A stretch of 64,000 nucleotides of DNA from Micromonospora sp. WMMA1363 (lineage in GTDB: Bacteria > Actinomycetota > Actinomycetes > Mycobacteriales > Micromonosporaceae): assembly GCF_030345795.1 (NCBI RefSeq), contig NZ_JAUALB010000001.1, positions 2,165,001 to 2,229,000 on the forward strand, in the 5' to 3' direction. Within the stretch, counting starts at the first letter, position 1, and each line of letters opens with the position of its first letter. A program made the position numbers and the translations under genes. The notes under the pieces were generated by a model, which searched no databases, was not told the DNA's origin, and saw only the letters and a list, made by a program, of their open reading frames with translations. Shown here in pieces: positions 32,951-40,869 of the stretch.

Positions 32951-34573
32951 GTGGAGTTCCCCACCCGTCCCCGCCGCACGCCCCCCGAGCGCAGCCGCCG
33001 ACCGGAGACCAACGGCCGCGGTCCGCGCGCGGTCGAGCCCGATCCGGCCGCCCCGGAGCCACCGCCGCCCGGCGCCGGCCGCGCCCCGACGCCCGCCGCC
33101 GCGCCGGCCGCCGACGCCTGCCCGCTCCGGGCACCCGGCAAGCCCCCACCCCCACCCCCACCCCCACCCCCGGCCCCGCACCGCCCGCTGCCCGACGGCA
33201 CCCACACGGGTGCACTGCCCCGGGTGGTCACCGGCCGCCTCCGCACCACCCTGGTGCTGCTCGCGGCGGTGGCGACGGTCTCCGCCACCGCCCTGGTCGT
33301 CGGGCTGTCGAGCCGGGCGCCCGAGCCGCCCCGCGCGCTGACCTCGGAGGAACGCACCCGGCTCGCCGCGGTGCGGGTCACGAACTACCGCGACCTGCGG
33401 GCCGGGGTGCACCTGACAGCCGGCATCGACGCCGAGCGGATCGAGCTGATCGGCTGGGTGGACTGGTCCCGCCCGCTGCTCTATCTGGACGTGGGGGGCC
33501 CGGGCGCGGGCACCAACCGGGGGCTGCTCCAGGCCACGCCGACGGTGGTGGTGCTGCGGCCGGATCCGGCAGCCGCGCCGATCCCGGCGGCTCCGCCCCT
33601 GGTACCGCCCGCCGACCGTTGGCGCCTGGCCACCCTGCCCGCCGACGGCCGCCTCGCCCCGGTGCTCGACCTCCTGTCCGAACTCACGGCCGACCGGCCC
33701 GACCCGCTGGTCGGCGACCGGGCACGCTGGACCGGACGCACCGAGGTGACGGCCGAGCCGGTGGACGTCCTCGAGGCGCCGTTGCCGCCGTTGCGGCCCG
33801 ACGCCGACGCATTGACGGTCGCCGACGGTCTGCCACGCTGGTGGGTGGATCGGGACGCCCGGGTGCACCGGCTCGAACTCCGGCTGCCCGGTGTCGGCCC
33901 GGTCACCGTACGGTTCAACCGCACCGACCGGCCGACGCTACGCCCGGTGGACGCGCTCGGCGGCCGGCCCGGAACGGCCCGGTCGCTCACTGCCGTCGAA
34001 CAGCTTCGGCTGGCGCGGCTTCCCACCCGGCTGCGCGCGGTGGCCGGGGCGAGCGCCACCTTGACCGCTCCGCTCGCGCCGGGCACCAACCTGCGCGGAC
34101 TGGGCTGGCTCAGCTGGCGCCAGCGGGCAGCGTATCTCGCGGTCACCGATTCCGACGCTCCGGGCCGCCGGACGCTCCTGCGGCACGACGACGGCCGGAC
34201 GCACCGGATGGACGTGCCCGCGTCCACCGTGGCCGGAACTGTCGGGGCACCCGCGCGACCACCCCTGCCGGCGCCGGCCCGCGGCTGGCAGGCGTCCCCC
34301 GCCGACGAGCTCACCACGCTGGTGGACGCCGCCGTGCGGGCCGCCGCCGTCGGCCCCACCGGCACGGCCCGGCGGATCCGCGGCGACAGCCTCGCCGGGA
34401 CCGCCGTGGACGTGCTGGAGCTGCGCGCGTCCGGCCCGCCACGGCGTTACTGGATCGACAAGTCGGGCCTGCTGCACCGGCTGGAACTGCGGAGCCGGGC
34501 CGGGACATGGGCGCAGCTGGACCTGACACCTGGGTCGGTGCCCCGGCTGGGCTCCGCACCGGAGGGACGGTGA
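32951..34573 (+). CDS. membrane-anchored protein with two tandem homologous domains
   Basis: 540-residue protein, not recognised. Residues 1-90 are cytosolic and Pro/Arg-rich, including a run of ten prolines; one membrane segment (TTLVLLAAVATVSATALVVG) follows near residue 100. The outer part consists of two units of about 200 residues that align by eye: LTSEERTRLAAVRVTNYR...IELIGWVDWSRPLLYLDV...RWWVDRDARVHRLELRL, and LTAVEQLRLARLPTRLR...LRGLGWLSWRQRAAYLAV...RYWIDKSGLLHRLELRS. The layout is like actinobacterial membrane-anchored lipoprotein-type domains, but I assign no function. The start is a GTG at 32951 without a clear ribosome binding site. Confidence 0.8.
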   Translation: MEFPTRPRRTPPERSRRPETNGRGPRAVEPDPAAPEPPPPGAGRAPTPAAAPAADACPLRAPGKPPPPPPPPPPAPHRPLPDGTHTGALPRVVTGRLRTTLVLLAAVATVSATALVVGLSSRAPEPPRALTSEERTRLAAVRVTNYRDLRAGVHLTAGIDAERIELIGWVDWSRPLLYLDVGGPGAGTNRGLLQATPTVVVLRPDPAAAPIPAAPPLVPPADRWRLATLPADGRLAPVLDLLSELTADRPDPLVGDRARWTGRTEVTAEPVDVLEAPLPPLRPDADALTVADGLPRWWVDRDARVHRLELRLPGVGPVTVRFNRTDRPTLRPVDALGGRPGTARSLTAVEQLRLARLPTRLRAVAGASATLTAPLAPGTNLRGLGWLSWRQRAAYLAVTDSDAPGRRTLLRHDDGRTHRMDVPASTVAGTVGAPARPPLPAPARGWQASPADELTTLVDAAVRAAAVGPTGTARRIRGDSLAGTAVDVLELRASGPPRRYWIDKSGLLHRLELRSRAGTWAQLDLTPGSVPRLGSAPEGR

Positions 34574-34577
34574 CCGG

Positions 34578-35759
34578 TCAGGGACGCCAGCCGGTCCGCG
34601 CCGCCCACCCCTCGGCCCGCAGGTGCGCCTCGTCGAACCACCTGTCCGTCGCGGTCAAAGGCCCCTCGGCGTCCGGCGGCGAAGCAGCCAGCTCCCGCTT
34701 GGACAGCAGGTACGCGGCCCGCTGGTCCGCCTCCGCCCGCAGGTGGTCCCGCAGCAGCAGCGCGTACCGCCAACCGGGCGAAGCGGTCTCGCGGATGTGC
34801 AGACGCACCGGTCGGGCCGGGTCGGCGCCGCCGTGCAGCCGCTTCGCCCACCGGCCGTCCCCGGACGGCCGGTGCGTGTCCCACCACTCGCCGGGCAGGC
34901 GTGGGAAGCCCGCGTCGCCGAGACGCTCGGCGAGGGGCCCGTCGGCGTCGGCGAGCCGCGGCACGGTGAGCTGGATGTCGATCACGTCCCTGGCGGCGAG
35001 GCCGGGGACCGCCGTCGAGCCGATGTGGTCGATCCGCAGGTCGGCCGGCGCGACGGCGTGCCGGATCCGGGCGGCCAGGCGCGCGTACTGCTGCGGCCAC
35101 GTCGGGTCGGCCTCGATCAGCTCGACCCGGGGCGGCGGGACCGAGCGCCGCTCGCGCACGTTCGCCTCGTACGGCAGCAGCCGGTCCGCCCAGAGCGCAT
35201 CGATCGCGGTGTTCAGCTCGTCGAGGGCGCCGTCGTTGGTGAGCACCGCGTCGGCGACCTCCCGACGGCGGACGTCGTCGGCCTGCGCGGCGATCCGCCG
35301 CCGCGCCTCCGCCCGGTTCATCCCCCGATACCGGGCCAGCCGCTGCAACCGGGTGGTCACGGCCGTCTGTACCACGATGACCAGGTGGTAGGTGGGGGCT
35401 AGCCCCACCTCCACCAGCAGCGGCACGTCGTTGACCACGATCGCGTCCGGCGGTGCCGCGGCGACCAGCTCGGCGGTGCGGGCTCGCACCCGCGGATGGA
35501 TGATCGTCTCCAGCGTCCGGCGAGCCGTTTGGTCGGCGAAGACCACGGCCCCCAGCGCCGCCCGGTCAAGGGCGCCATCCGCCCCGAGCACCCGTTCGGA
35601 GAAGGCGGCGACGATCTCGGCGAGCCCCTCGGTGCCGGGTGCGACCACCTCGCGGGAGACCCGGTCGGCGTCGACGAGCACCGCACCACACCGCGCCAGC
35701 CGAGCCGCGACCGCGCTCTTGCCGGAGCCGATCCCGCCGGTCAAACCCACCGTCAGCAC
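34578..35759 (-). CDS. coaE: dephospho-CoA kinase fused to a GrpB (UPF0157) domain
   Basis: 393-residue two-domain protein. Residues 1-195 are CoaE, the last step of coenzyme A synthesis (phosphorylation of the ribose 3'-hydroxyl), with Walker A GGIGSGKS (8-15), DADRVSREVV and VNDVPLLVEVG. Residues 200-393 are a GrpB-like nucleotidyltransferase-fold domain (VELIEADPTWPQQYARLAARI, IDHIGSTAVPGLAARDVIDIQL). The same fusion occurs in mycobacteria; the role of the second domain is uncertain. The GTG at 35759 gives LTVGLTGGIGSGKS. It lies 607 bp downstream of rpsA on the same strand. Confidence 0.94.
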   Translation of the reverse strand: MLTVGLTGGIGSGKSAVAARLARCGAVLVDADRVSREVVAPGTEGLAEIVAAFSERVLGADGALDRAALGAVVFADQTARRTLETIIHPRVRARTAELVAAAPPDAIVVNDVPLLVEVGLAPTYHLVIVVQTAVTTRLQRLARYRGMNRAEARRRIAAQADDVRRREVADAVLTNDGALDELNTAIDALWADRLLPYEANVRERRSVPPPRVELIEADPTWPQQYARLAARIRHAVAPADLRIDHIGSTAVPGLAARDVIDIQLTVPRLADADGPLAERLGDAGFPRLPGEWWDTHRPSGDGRWAKRLHGGADPARPVRLHIRETASPGWRYALLLRDHLRAEADQRAAYLLSKRELAASPPDAEGPLTATDRWFDEAHLRAEGWAARTGWRP

Positions 35760-36018
35760 GGCACCAGTCAACCGGATCACGCGCCGACCCGCCATCCGGC
35801 CCCCGCCCCCGGCCACTCCGAGACGTGATGGAGTGGGCGACGCCGCGGTGGGCCAGCACCACCAGCCACCGGACGAGGTGATCCGAGCCCGATTCACACC
35901 GCCCCCAGCAGGGTCGACGTTTCGCGACGTCGGTTTACGCAACGCCGACCGTCGGGGTTGACCGGATTCTCCCCGCGTCAGCCCGGGAGGATCACCCCAA
36001 GCCGCGGGAGAAGAGATC

Positions 36019-36144
36019 ATGGTGAACGTTGGCTACAGCCTCATGTGCGAGCAGGCTGGCCCGAGGCAACTGGTGACCACGCCGTGCACGCCGAAACGGC
36101 CGGATTCGACCACCTCGTCGTATCGGGCCACTGGCACTCGCCCC
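36019..36144 (+). pseudogene. fragment of an F420-dependent LLM-class oxidoreductase
   Basis: An ATG with GGGAG upstream begins VNVGYSLMCEQAGPRQLV, the typical N-terminus of F420-dependent luciferase-like (TIGR03557-type) oxidoreductases. Near 36074 the frame shifts and similarity continues in another frame as DHAVHAETAGFDHLVVSGHW. Only about 40 codons remain; the rest of a ~320-residue enzyme is missing. The ribosome binding site survives. This reading rests on recall of the family and should be checked by a frameshift-tolerant search. Confidence 0.5.
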
Positions 36145-36282
36145 CGTACCCGCATCCCAACCGCGATCATGCGGTTCCTGCCCTAGAGGTGCACCTCTTG
36201 CGGCTCGCGTCGAGGCCAAAAGTACAAGATCGCGGTGGGGTTGGGGATAGGTATGGGGCTGGGTGGGGTAGGGGAACGAGAA

Positions 36283-36323
36283 GGCCCCGCCCCCGGGATC
36301 AGTGTGATCGCGGGGACGGGGCC
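36283..36323 (-). terminator. rpsA terminator hairpin
   Basis: GGCCCCGCCCCCG pairs with CGGGGACGGGGCC, with one mismatch and a 15-nt loop, 44 bp after the rpsA stop. On the minus strand CTTCTCGTT follows, a weak T-rich tail. Confidence 0.7.
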
Positions 36324-36366
36324 CGTCGTCAGCGACGACTCCAGCTGTCGGGCTGGATACGCAGGG

Positions 36367-37851
36367 TCACTTGCCGCCGGCGAGCTTCTCCCGCAGCGCG
36401 GCGAGCGCCTCGTCGGTGGCGAGGGTGCCGGACGGCTCCTCGGCCTGCCGACTCGGGGCCGGGCTGGTCGAGGTGGTGGTGCCGGTGGCCGGAGCCGGGT
36501 TCGCGGCGGCCTCGGCGTCGGCGGCGCGAGAGGTCTGCACCTGCTTCTGGTGGGCCTCCCAACGCAGGCGCGCCTCGGCGTACTGCTGCTCCCACGTCTC
36601 GCGCTGCTTCTCGTACCCCTCGAGCCACTCGCCCGTCTCCGGGTCGAAGCCCTCCGGGTAGATGTAGTTGCCCTCGGCGTCGTAGGTCGCGGCCATGCCG
36701 TAGAGGGTCGGGTCGAAGTGCTCCTCGCCCTCGACGAAGCCCTCGTTGGCCTGCTTGAGCGAGAGCGAGATCCGGCGGCGCTCCAGGTCGATGTCGATGA
36801 CCTTGACCATGACCTCGGAACCGACCTGCACGACCTGCTCCGGGATCTCCACGTGGCGCTCGGCCAGCTCGGAGATGTGGACCAGGCCCTCGATGCCGTC
36901 GTCGACCCGGACGAACGCACCGAACGGCACCAGCTTGGTGACCTTACCGGGCACGATCTGCTGGATCGCGTGGGTGCGGGCGAACTGCCGCCACGGGTCT
37001 TCCTGGGTCGCCTTCAGCGACAGCGAGACCCGCTCGCGGTCCAGGTCGACGTCCAGGACCTCGACCTCGACCTCCTGGCCCACCTCGACGACCTCGGACG
37101 GGTGGTCGATGTGCTTCCAGGACAGCTCGGAGACGTGTACCAGGCCGTCCACGCCGCCGAGGTCGACGAACGCGCCGAAGTTGACGATCGAGGACACGAC
37201 GCCCTTACGGACCTGGCCCTTCTGCAGCTTGTTGAGGAACTCGGTGCGCACCTCGGACTGCGTCTGCTCGAGCCAGGCCCGGCGGGACAGGACCACGTTG
37301 TTACGGTTCTTGTCCAGCTCGATGATCTTGGCCTCGAGCTCGCGGCCCACGTACGGCTGGAGGTCACGCACCCGCCGCATCTCGACCAGGGAGGCCGGCA
37401 GGAAGCCGCGCAGACCGATGTCGAGGATCAGGCCACCCTTGACCACCTCGATGACCGAACCGCGGACGACGCCGTCCTCGTCCTTGATCTTCTCGATCGT
37501 GCCCCAGGCACGCTCGTACTGGGCGCGCTTCTTCGAGAGGATCAGACGCCCCTCCTTGTCCTCCTTCTGGAGGACAAGGGCCTCGATGTGGTCGCCGACC
37601 GACACCACCTCGGCCGGGTCCACGTCGTGCTTGATCGACAACTCCCGAGAGGGAATGACACCCTCGGTCTTGTAGCCGATGTCGAGCAGGACCTCGTCCC
37701 GATCGACCTTGACGACGGTGCCTTCGACAATGTCGCCGTCGTTGAAGTACTTGATGGTCTCGTCGATCGCGGCGAGGAAAGCCTCCTCGGAACCGAGATC
37801 GTCGACGGTGACCTTGGTGGCGCTCGAGGGGGCCTCGATGCTGCTCGTCAT
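36367..37851 (-). CDS. rpsA: 30S ribosomal protein S1
   Basis: 494-residue S1 with four S1/OB-fold repeats, roughly residues 35-105, 120-190, 207-277 and 292-362 (for example VEGTVVKVDRDEVLLDIGYKTEGVIP and GVVSSIVNFGAFVDLGGVDGLVHVSEL). S1 binds mRNA leaders on the 30S subunit. The C-terminal ~110 residues after the last repeat are acidic, then Ala/Pro/Thr-rich, as in other actinomycetes. The ATG at 37851 (TSSIEAPSSATKV) matches family starts; the open frame continues upstream to 37938. The strongest hairpin in this region follows it. Confidence 0.96.
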   Translation of the reverse strand: MTSSIEAPSSATKVTVDDLGSEEAFLAAIDETIKYFNDGDIVEGTVVKVDRDEVLLDIGYKTEGVIPSRELSIKHDVDPAEVVSVGDHIEALVLQKEDKEGRLILSKKRAQYERAWGTIEKIKDEDGVVRGSVIEVVKGGLILDIGLRGFLPASLVEMRRVRDLQPYVGRELEAKIIELDKNRNNVVLSRRAWLEQTQSEVRTEFLNKLQKGQVRKGVVSSIVNFGAFVDLGGVDGLVHVSELSWKHIDHPSEVVEVGQEVEVEVLDVDLDRERVSLSLKATQEDPWRQFARTHAIQQIVPGKVTKLVPFGAFVRVDDGIEGLVHISELAERHVEIPEQVVQVGSEVMVKVIDIDLERRRISLSLKQANEGFVEGEEHFDPTLYGMAATYDAEGNYIYPEGFDPETGEWLEGYEKQRETWEQQYAEARLRWEAHQKQVQTSRAADAEAAANPAPATGTTTSTSPAPSRQAEEPSGTLATDEALAALREKLAGGK

Positions 37852-37942
37852 GTGGGCGGTTGCTCCGGTCGGATGGGTTGTCATCACGGACGTGGGCCGC
37901 GGTGACCTGTTCGCGCCAGCGGATCCGCCACCGGGCACACCG

Positions 37943-37985
37943 AACGATCACTGACTAGGATCATAACGATCACTGACTGGATCAT
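37943..37985. repeat. two tandem copies of a 21/22-bp repeat in the rpsA promoter region
   Basis: AACGATCACTGACTAGGATCAT (37943-37964, 22 bp; see coordinates) is followed directly by a 21-bp copy lacking one A (37965-37985). On the minus strand the junction reads TATGAT, a plausible -10 for rpsA about 112 bp upstream of its start. Confidence 0.85.
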
Positions 37986-38262
37986 GATGTGGCTCCGTCG
38001 ACCGCGCACCTGCTCCCTGCCGAGGCACACCATCCGCGAGCGCATCGTCTAGCCTACCCGCTGCATTACCACAGCGTGCAAGCCCTCCCACCTCCTCGCC
38101 ACCTCATCAGCTGCGAAAGCGGAGATTTCGACCGGAAGTCCGCCCCTGGTATCACGCAGGTCACAGCCGCCCCACCGGCCAAGGGTAACGCCGGTCGGCC
38201 GGGCATCGAGCCGGGGCGAGGCCCGGGACGGCCCCGCCGGTCGCCGGCACCAGATCGCCACC

Positions 38263-38268
38263 TAGCGT
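38263..38268 (+). promoter_or_regulatory. -10-like box, leaderless start
   Basis: TAGCGT, then 6 nt, then the ATG at 38275. Same arrangement as at recQ. Confidence 0.5.
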
Positions 38269-38274
38269 GGGCGA

Positions 38275-39084
38275 ATGGACGATGACAGCCGGGTCACCCG
38301 CCGCACCGTCGGCAACGCCGAGGCGCGCCGCGCCAATCGCCACTGGTGGGACGCCGACGCCGACGCGTACCAGGCCGAGCACGGGGCGTTCCTGGGTGAC
38401 GTCGACTTCGTCTGGTGCCCGGAAGGGCTACGCGAGTCCGACGCGCGCCTCCTCGGCGACCTGGCCGGACGACGCGTGCTGGAACTGGGCGCCGGGGCCG
38501 CCGCCGCGGCCCGCTGGCTGGCCACCCAGGACGCCTGGCCGGTCGCCCTGGACCTGTCCGCCAGCATGTTGCGGCACGCCGCGCTCACCGCCGACCGCAC
38601 CGGGGTACGCGTCCCGCTGATGCAGGCCGACGCGCTCGCCCTACCGTTCACCGACGCCGCGTTCGACGTGGTGTGCACGGCGTTCGGGGCGGTACCGTTC
38701 GTCGCCGACTCGGCGGCCGTCATGCGAGAGGTCGCCCGGGTGCTGCGTCCCGGGGGCCGCTGGGTGTTCTCGGTGACCCACCCGATGCGCTGGATCTTTC
38801 TCGACGATCCCGGCGAGGCCGGGCTGACCGCCGTGCACTCGTACTTCGACCGCTCTCCGTACGTGGAGCAGGACGAGCACGGCGTCGCCACGTACGTCGA
38901 GCAGCACCGCACGCTCGGTGACCGGATCCGGGAACTGGTGGGCGCGGGCTTTCGGCTGGTCGATCTGGTCGAGCCGGAGTGGCCGGCGGGCCACCAGGGG
39001 ACCTGGGGCCAGTGGGGCCCGCTGCGCGGCCGTCTCTTCCCCGGCACCGCCATCTTCGTCGCCGAGAAGCCGGCGTCCCGGTAA
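38275..39084 (+). CDS. class I SAM-dependent methyltransferase
   Basis: 269-residue small-molecule-type methyltransferase. Motif I is VLELGAGAAAAARWLA (around residue 66), followed by VALDLSASMLRHA, LPFTDAAFDVVCTAFGAVPFV and the post-II motif VLRPGGRWVFSVTHPMRW. WWDADADAYQAEHG near the N-terminus is common in this group. A methyltransferase in this slot beside rpsA and polA is conserved in actinomycetes, which suggests a housekeeping role, but the substrate is unknown. Confidence 0.9.
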   Translation: MDDDSRVTRRTVGNAEARRANRHWWDADADAYQAEHGAFLGDVDFVWCPEGLRESDARLLGDLAGRRVLELGAGAAAAARWLATQDAWPVALDLSASMLRHAALTADRTGVRVPLMQADALALPFTDAAFDVVCTAFGAVPFVADSAAVMREVARVLRPGGRWVFSVTHPMRWIFLDDPGEAGLTAVHSYFDRSPYVEQDEHGVATYVEQHRTLGDRIRELVGAGFRLVDLVEPEWPAGHQGTWGQWGPLRGRLFPGTAIFVAEKPASR

Positions 39085-39123
39085 CGGCCGTTTCTGTCGG
39101 GGCGAGCCGGGTACCCGAACGGC

Positions 39124-39342
39124 ATGGCCAAGCAGGAATTCGACAGGGGCGACCACGTGTCCTGGGCCAGTCACAGCGGCCGGGCCCACGGAGTGGTCAA
39201 GGAGAAGCTCGTCGACCGGACGCACGTACGCGGGCACCCCGTCGACGCGTCACCGGAGGATCCGCAGTACCGGATCCGCAACGACCACTCGGGACGGGAC
39301 GTCGCCCACCGACCGGAGGCGCTCCGCCATGAGCCGCGATGA
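39124..39342 (+). CDS. DUF2945 (hypervirulence-associated TUDOR) protein
   Basis: 72-residue basic protein with the DUF2945 fold: FDRGDHVSWASHSGRAHGVVKEKL then PQYRIRNDHSGRDVAHRPEAL. Proteins of this type are common in soil bacteria and fungi; the function is unknown. Its stop lies inside the start region of the next gene (14-nt overlap), so the two are translationally coupled. Confidence 0.85.
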   Translation: MAKQEFDRGDHVSWASHSGRAHGVVKEKLVDRTHVRGHPVDASPEDPQYRIRNDHSGRDVAHRPEALRHEPR

Positions 39343-39676
39343 CCAGGGACGGGACACATACCACGAGTTCACCGAGGCGGTGAACATGAGGCCCCGCGAG
39401 CTGTCCAGGTGGCTGGAGACCGAGGAGTCCAAGCAGGTCGGCTGGCACAGGGGGGGCCGCACCGGCGGCGGCGAGTCGGTCGGACACGAGTCCGGCCGAA
39501 GGATCGTCGACCTCCTGCGCAGCAAGCGCGGCGACCTCGACGACGCCGACTACCGGCACATGCGCAAAGTGGTCGGCTACGTCCGGCGGCACCTTGCCCA
39601 GCGCCCGAGCGGCGAGATCCGCGACACCAGATGGCGCTGGTCACTCATGAACTGGGGCCACGACCCCCTCAAGTGA
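39329..39676 (+). CDS. DUF3140 protein
   Basis: 115-residue protein of the DUF3140 family: FTEAVNMRPRELSRWLETEESKQVG, GESVGHESGRRIVDLL and the strongly conserved end HMRKVVGYVRRHLAQRP with SLMNWGHDPLK. Often found beside DUF2945 genes, as here. It looks like a small DNA- or RNA-binding protein but no activity is established. The ATG overlaps the end of the DUF2945 gene. Confidence 0.87.
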   Translation: MSRDDQGRDTYHEFTEAVNMRPRELSRWLETEESKQVGWHRGGRTGGGESVGHESGRRIVDLLRSKRGDLDDADYRHMRKVVGYVRRHLAQRPSGEIRDTRWRWSLMNWGHDPLK

Positions 39677-39740
39677 ACGCACCGGTCGGTGCCGGTTCGG
39701 CTGGCCACGACCAGTTGCAGCCACCCCACGAGGACTGTCC

Positions 39741-40574
39741 ATGAAGCAGACCAACACGGTCGTCGCCGCGCTCATCGCCGCTCTTCTCCTGCCCCCGGTC
39801 CTCGCACCCGCCACCGGGGCAGCCCACCGCCCCCCGCAGTATTGCGCGTCCACATCGCATCCCGAGTTGGCGGACCGACTATCCCGCGAATTGACCGCCC
39901 CCGCCCGCGGGCGGGACACCACACTGGCTTTTGCGATCTGGGATGAGCAGACGGGCCTGACCTGCGCTCACCACCCCACCATGCCGTATCAGGCGGCAAG
40001 CATCATCAAGGTGTCGATCATGACCGGCGTACTGCGTCGGGCCCAGGAGGAGAACAGGCGGCCGACCCCGCAGGAAGAGGCGGAGGTCCGGTCCATGATC
40101 GTCGATTCGGACGACCAGGCCACGACAACCTTGTACAACAGCCTCGGGCCGGCCTTCATGAAACGCACTCTCGAAGTCTCGGGTATGGACGACAGCCGCC
40201 TCGGCCCCGACGACAGGTGGGGCCGGACCCAGGTCACCGCGGCCGACGCGATGAAACAGTTGGACGTGTACTCGAACAGGTCGGACGTGCTCTCCCCCGA
40301 ACACCGGGCGGACGGGCTGCGGCTCATGGGCGAGGTGGCTCCCGATCAACGCTGGGGAACCCCGCACGGCGCACCGCACGGGGTGACGGTGTATGTCAAG
40401 AATGGCTGGGCCCAGTTTCCGGACAAGACGTGGCAAATCAACAGTCTCGGCATCTTCACGGCAACGGGCAGGCGATATCAGATGGCTGTGCTGACGGATC
40501 AGAACCCGACCGAAACCGCCGGCATCGCGACTATCGAACAGCTGGCCCAGCACGTACACCACGCCCTGGAATAG
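39741..40574 (+). CDS. secreted class A beta-lactamase-like serine hydrolase
   Basis: 277-residue exported protein. A signal peptide (VVAALIAALLLPPVLAPATGAAH) is followed by the serine hydrolase domain with SIIK (Ser87, Lys90), SDD at 123-125 in place of SDN, and KNG near residue 220 in place of KTG. The loss of the SDN asparagine and of KTG argues against an ordinary beta-lactamase; a peptidoglycan-related or inactive homologue is possible. GAGGA lies about 7 nt before the ATG. It forms, with the DUF2945/DUF3140 pair and the MFS gene, an accessory segment between the methyltransferase and polA. Confidence 0.85.
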   Translation: MKQTNTVVAALIAALLLPPVLAPATGAAHRPPQYCASTSHPELADRLSRELTAPARGRDTTLAFAIWDEQTGLTCAHHPTMPYQAASIIKVSIMTGVLRRAQEENRRPTPQEEAEVRSMIVDSDDQATTTLYNSLGPAFMKRTLEVSGMDDSRLGPDDRWGRTQVTAADAMKQLDVYSNRSDVLSPEHRADGLRLMGEVAPDQRWGTPHGAPHGVTVYVKNGWAQFPDKTWQINSLGIFTATGRRYQMAVLTDQNPTETAGIATIEQLAQHVHHALE

Positions 40575-40869
40575 CGGGTCCGCAACGACGGATGGCAGAT
40601 CCGACGGGAGAAGCCTTCGCCGGCGGAAACGACATCCGAGGGAGCGGCGAGGTCCGGTCTCACGACGCAGGCAACCACCGAGGCCGGTTCCGGCCACCGC
40701 CCGGGAGGATCGATGCCGCACCCCGCGATGAAGAGCCGCACGTTCCAGCAGGCCACCTGGGACAGCCGAGATGGCGGTTTCTCCCGGACGTGGCACTCGA
40801 GATGGCGCTTGCGCCAGTTCCGTGAGAAGTTCCTCGGCGTGGCGTCGATGAATCTCGGGGACTGCGGAT

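Larger units (their letters stand above)
35760..36366. other. 607-bp gap between rpsA and coaE
   Basis: The gap holds a decayed oxidoreductase fragment on the plus strand (36019-36144) and the rpsA terminator (36283-36323). The remaining ~260 bp next to coaE contain its promoter region; no other gene was recognised. Confidence 0.6.
37852..38274. other. 423-bp divergent region upstream of rpsA
   Basis: This gap carries the rpsA leader and promoter (leftward) and the methyltransferase promoter (rightward). It contains the tandem repeat at 37943-37985 and, at its right end, TAGCGT 6 nt before the methyltransferase ATG. No coding sequence was recognised. Confidence 0.6.

Noticed and set aside
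36235..37905. 556-codon open frame antisense to rpsA
   Set aside because: Asp/Leu/Val-rich mirror of the S1 repeats; no independent start signal.
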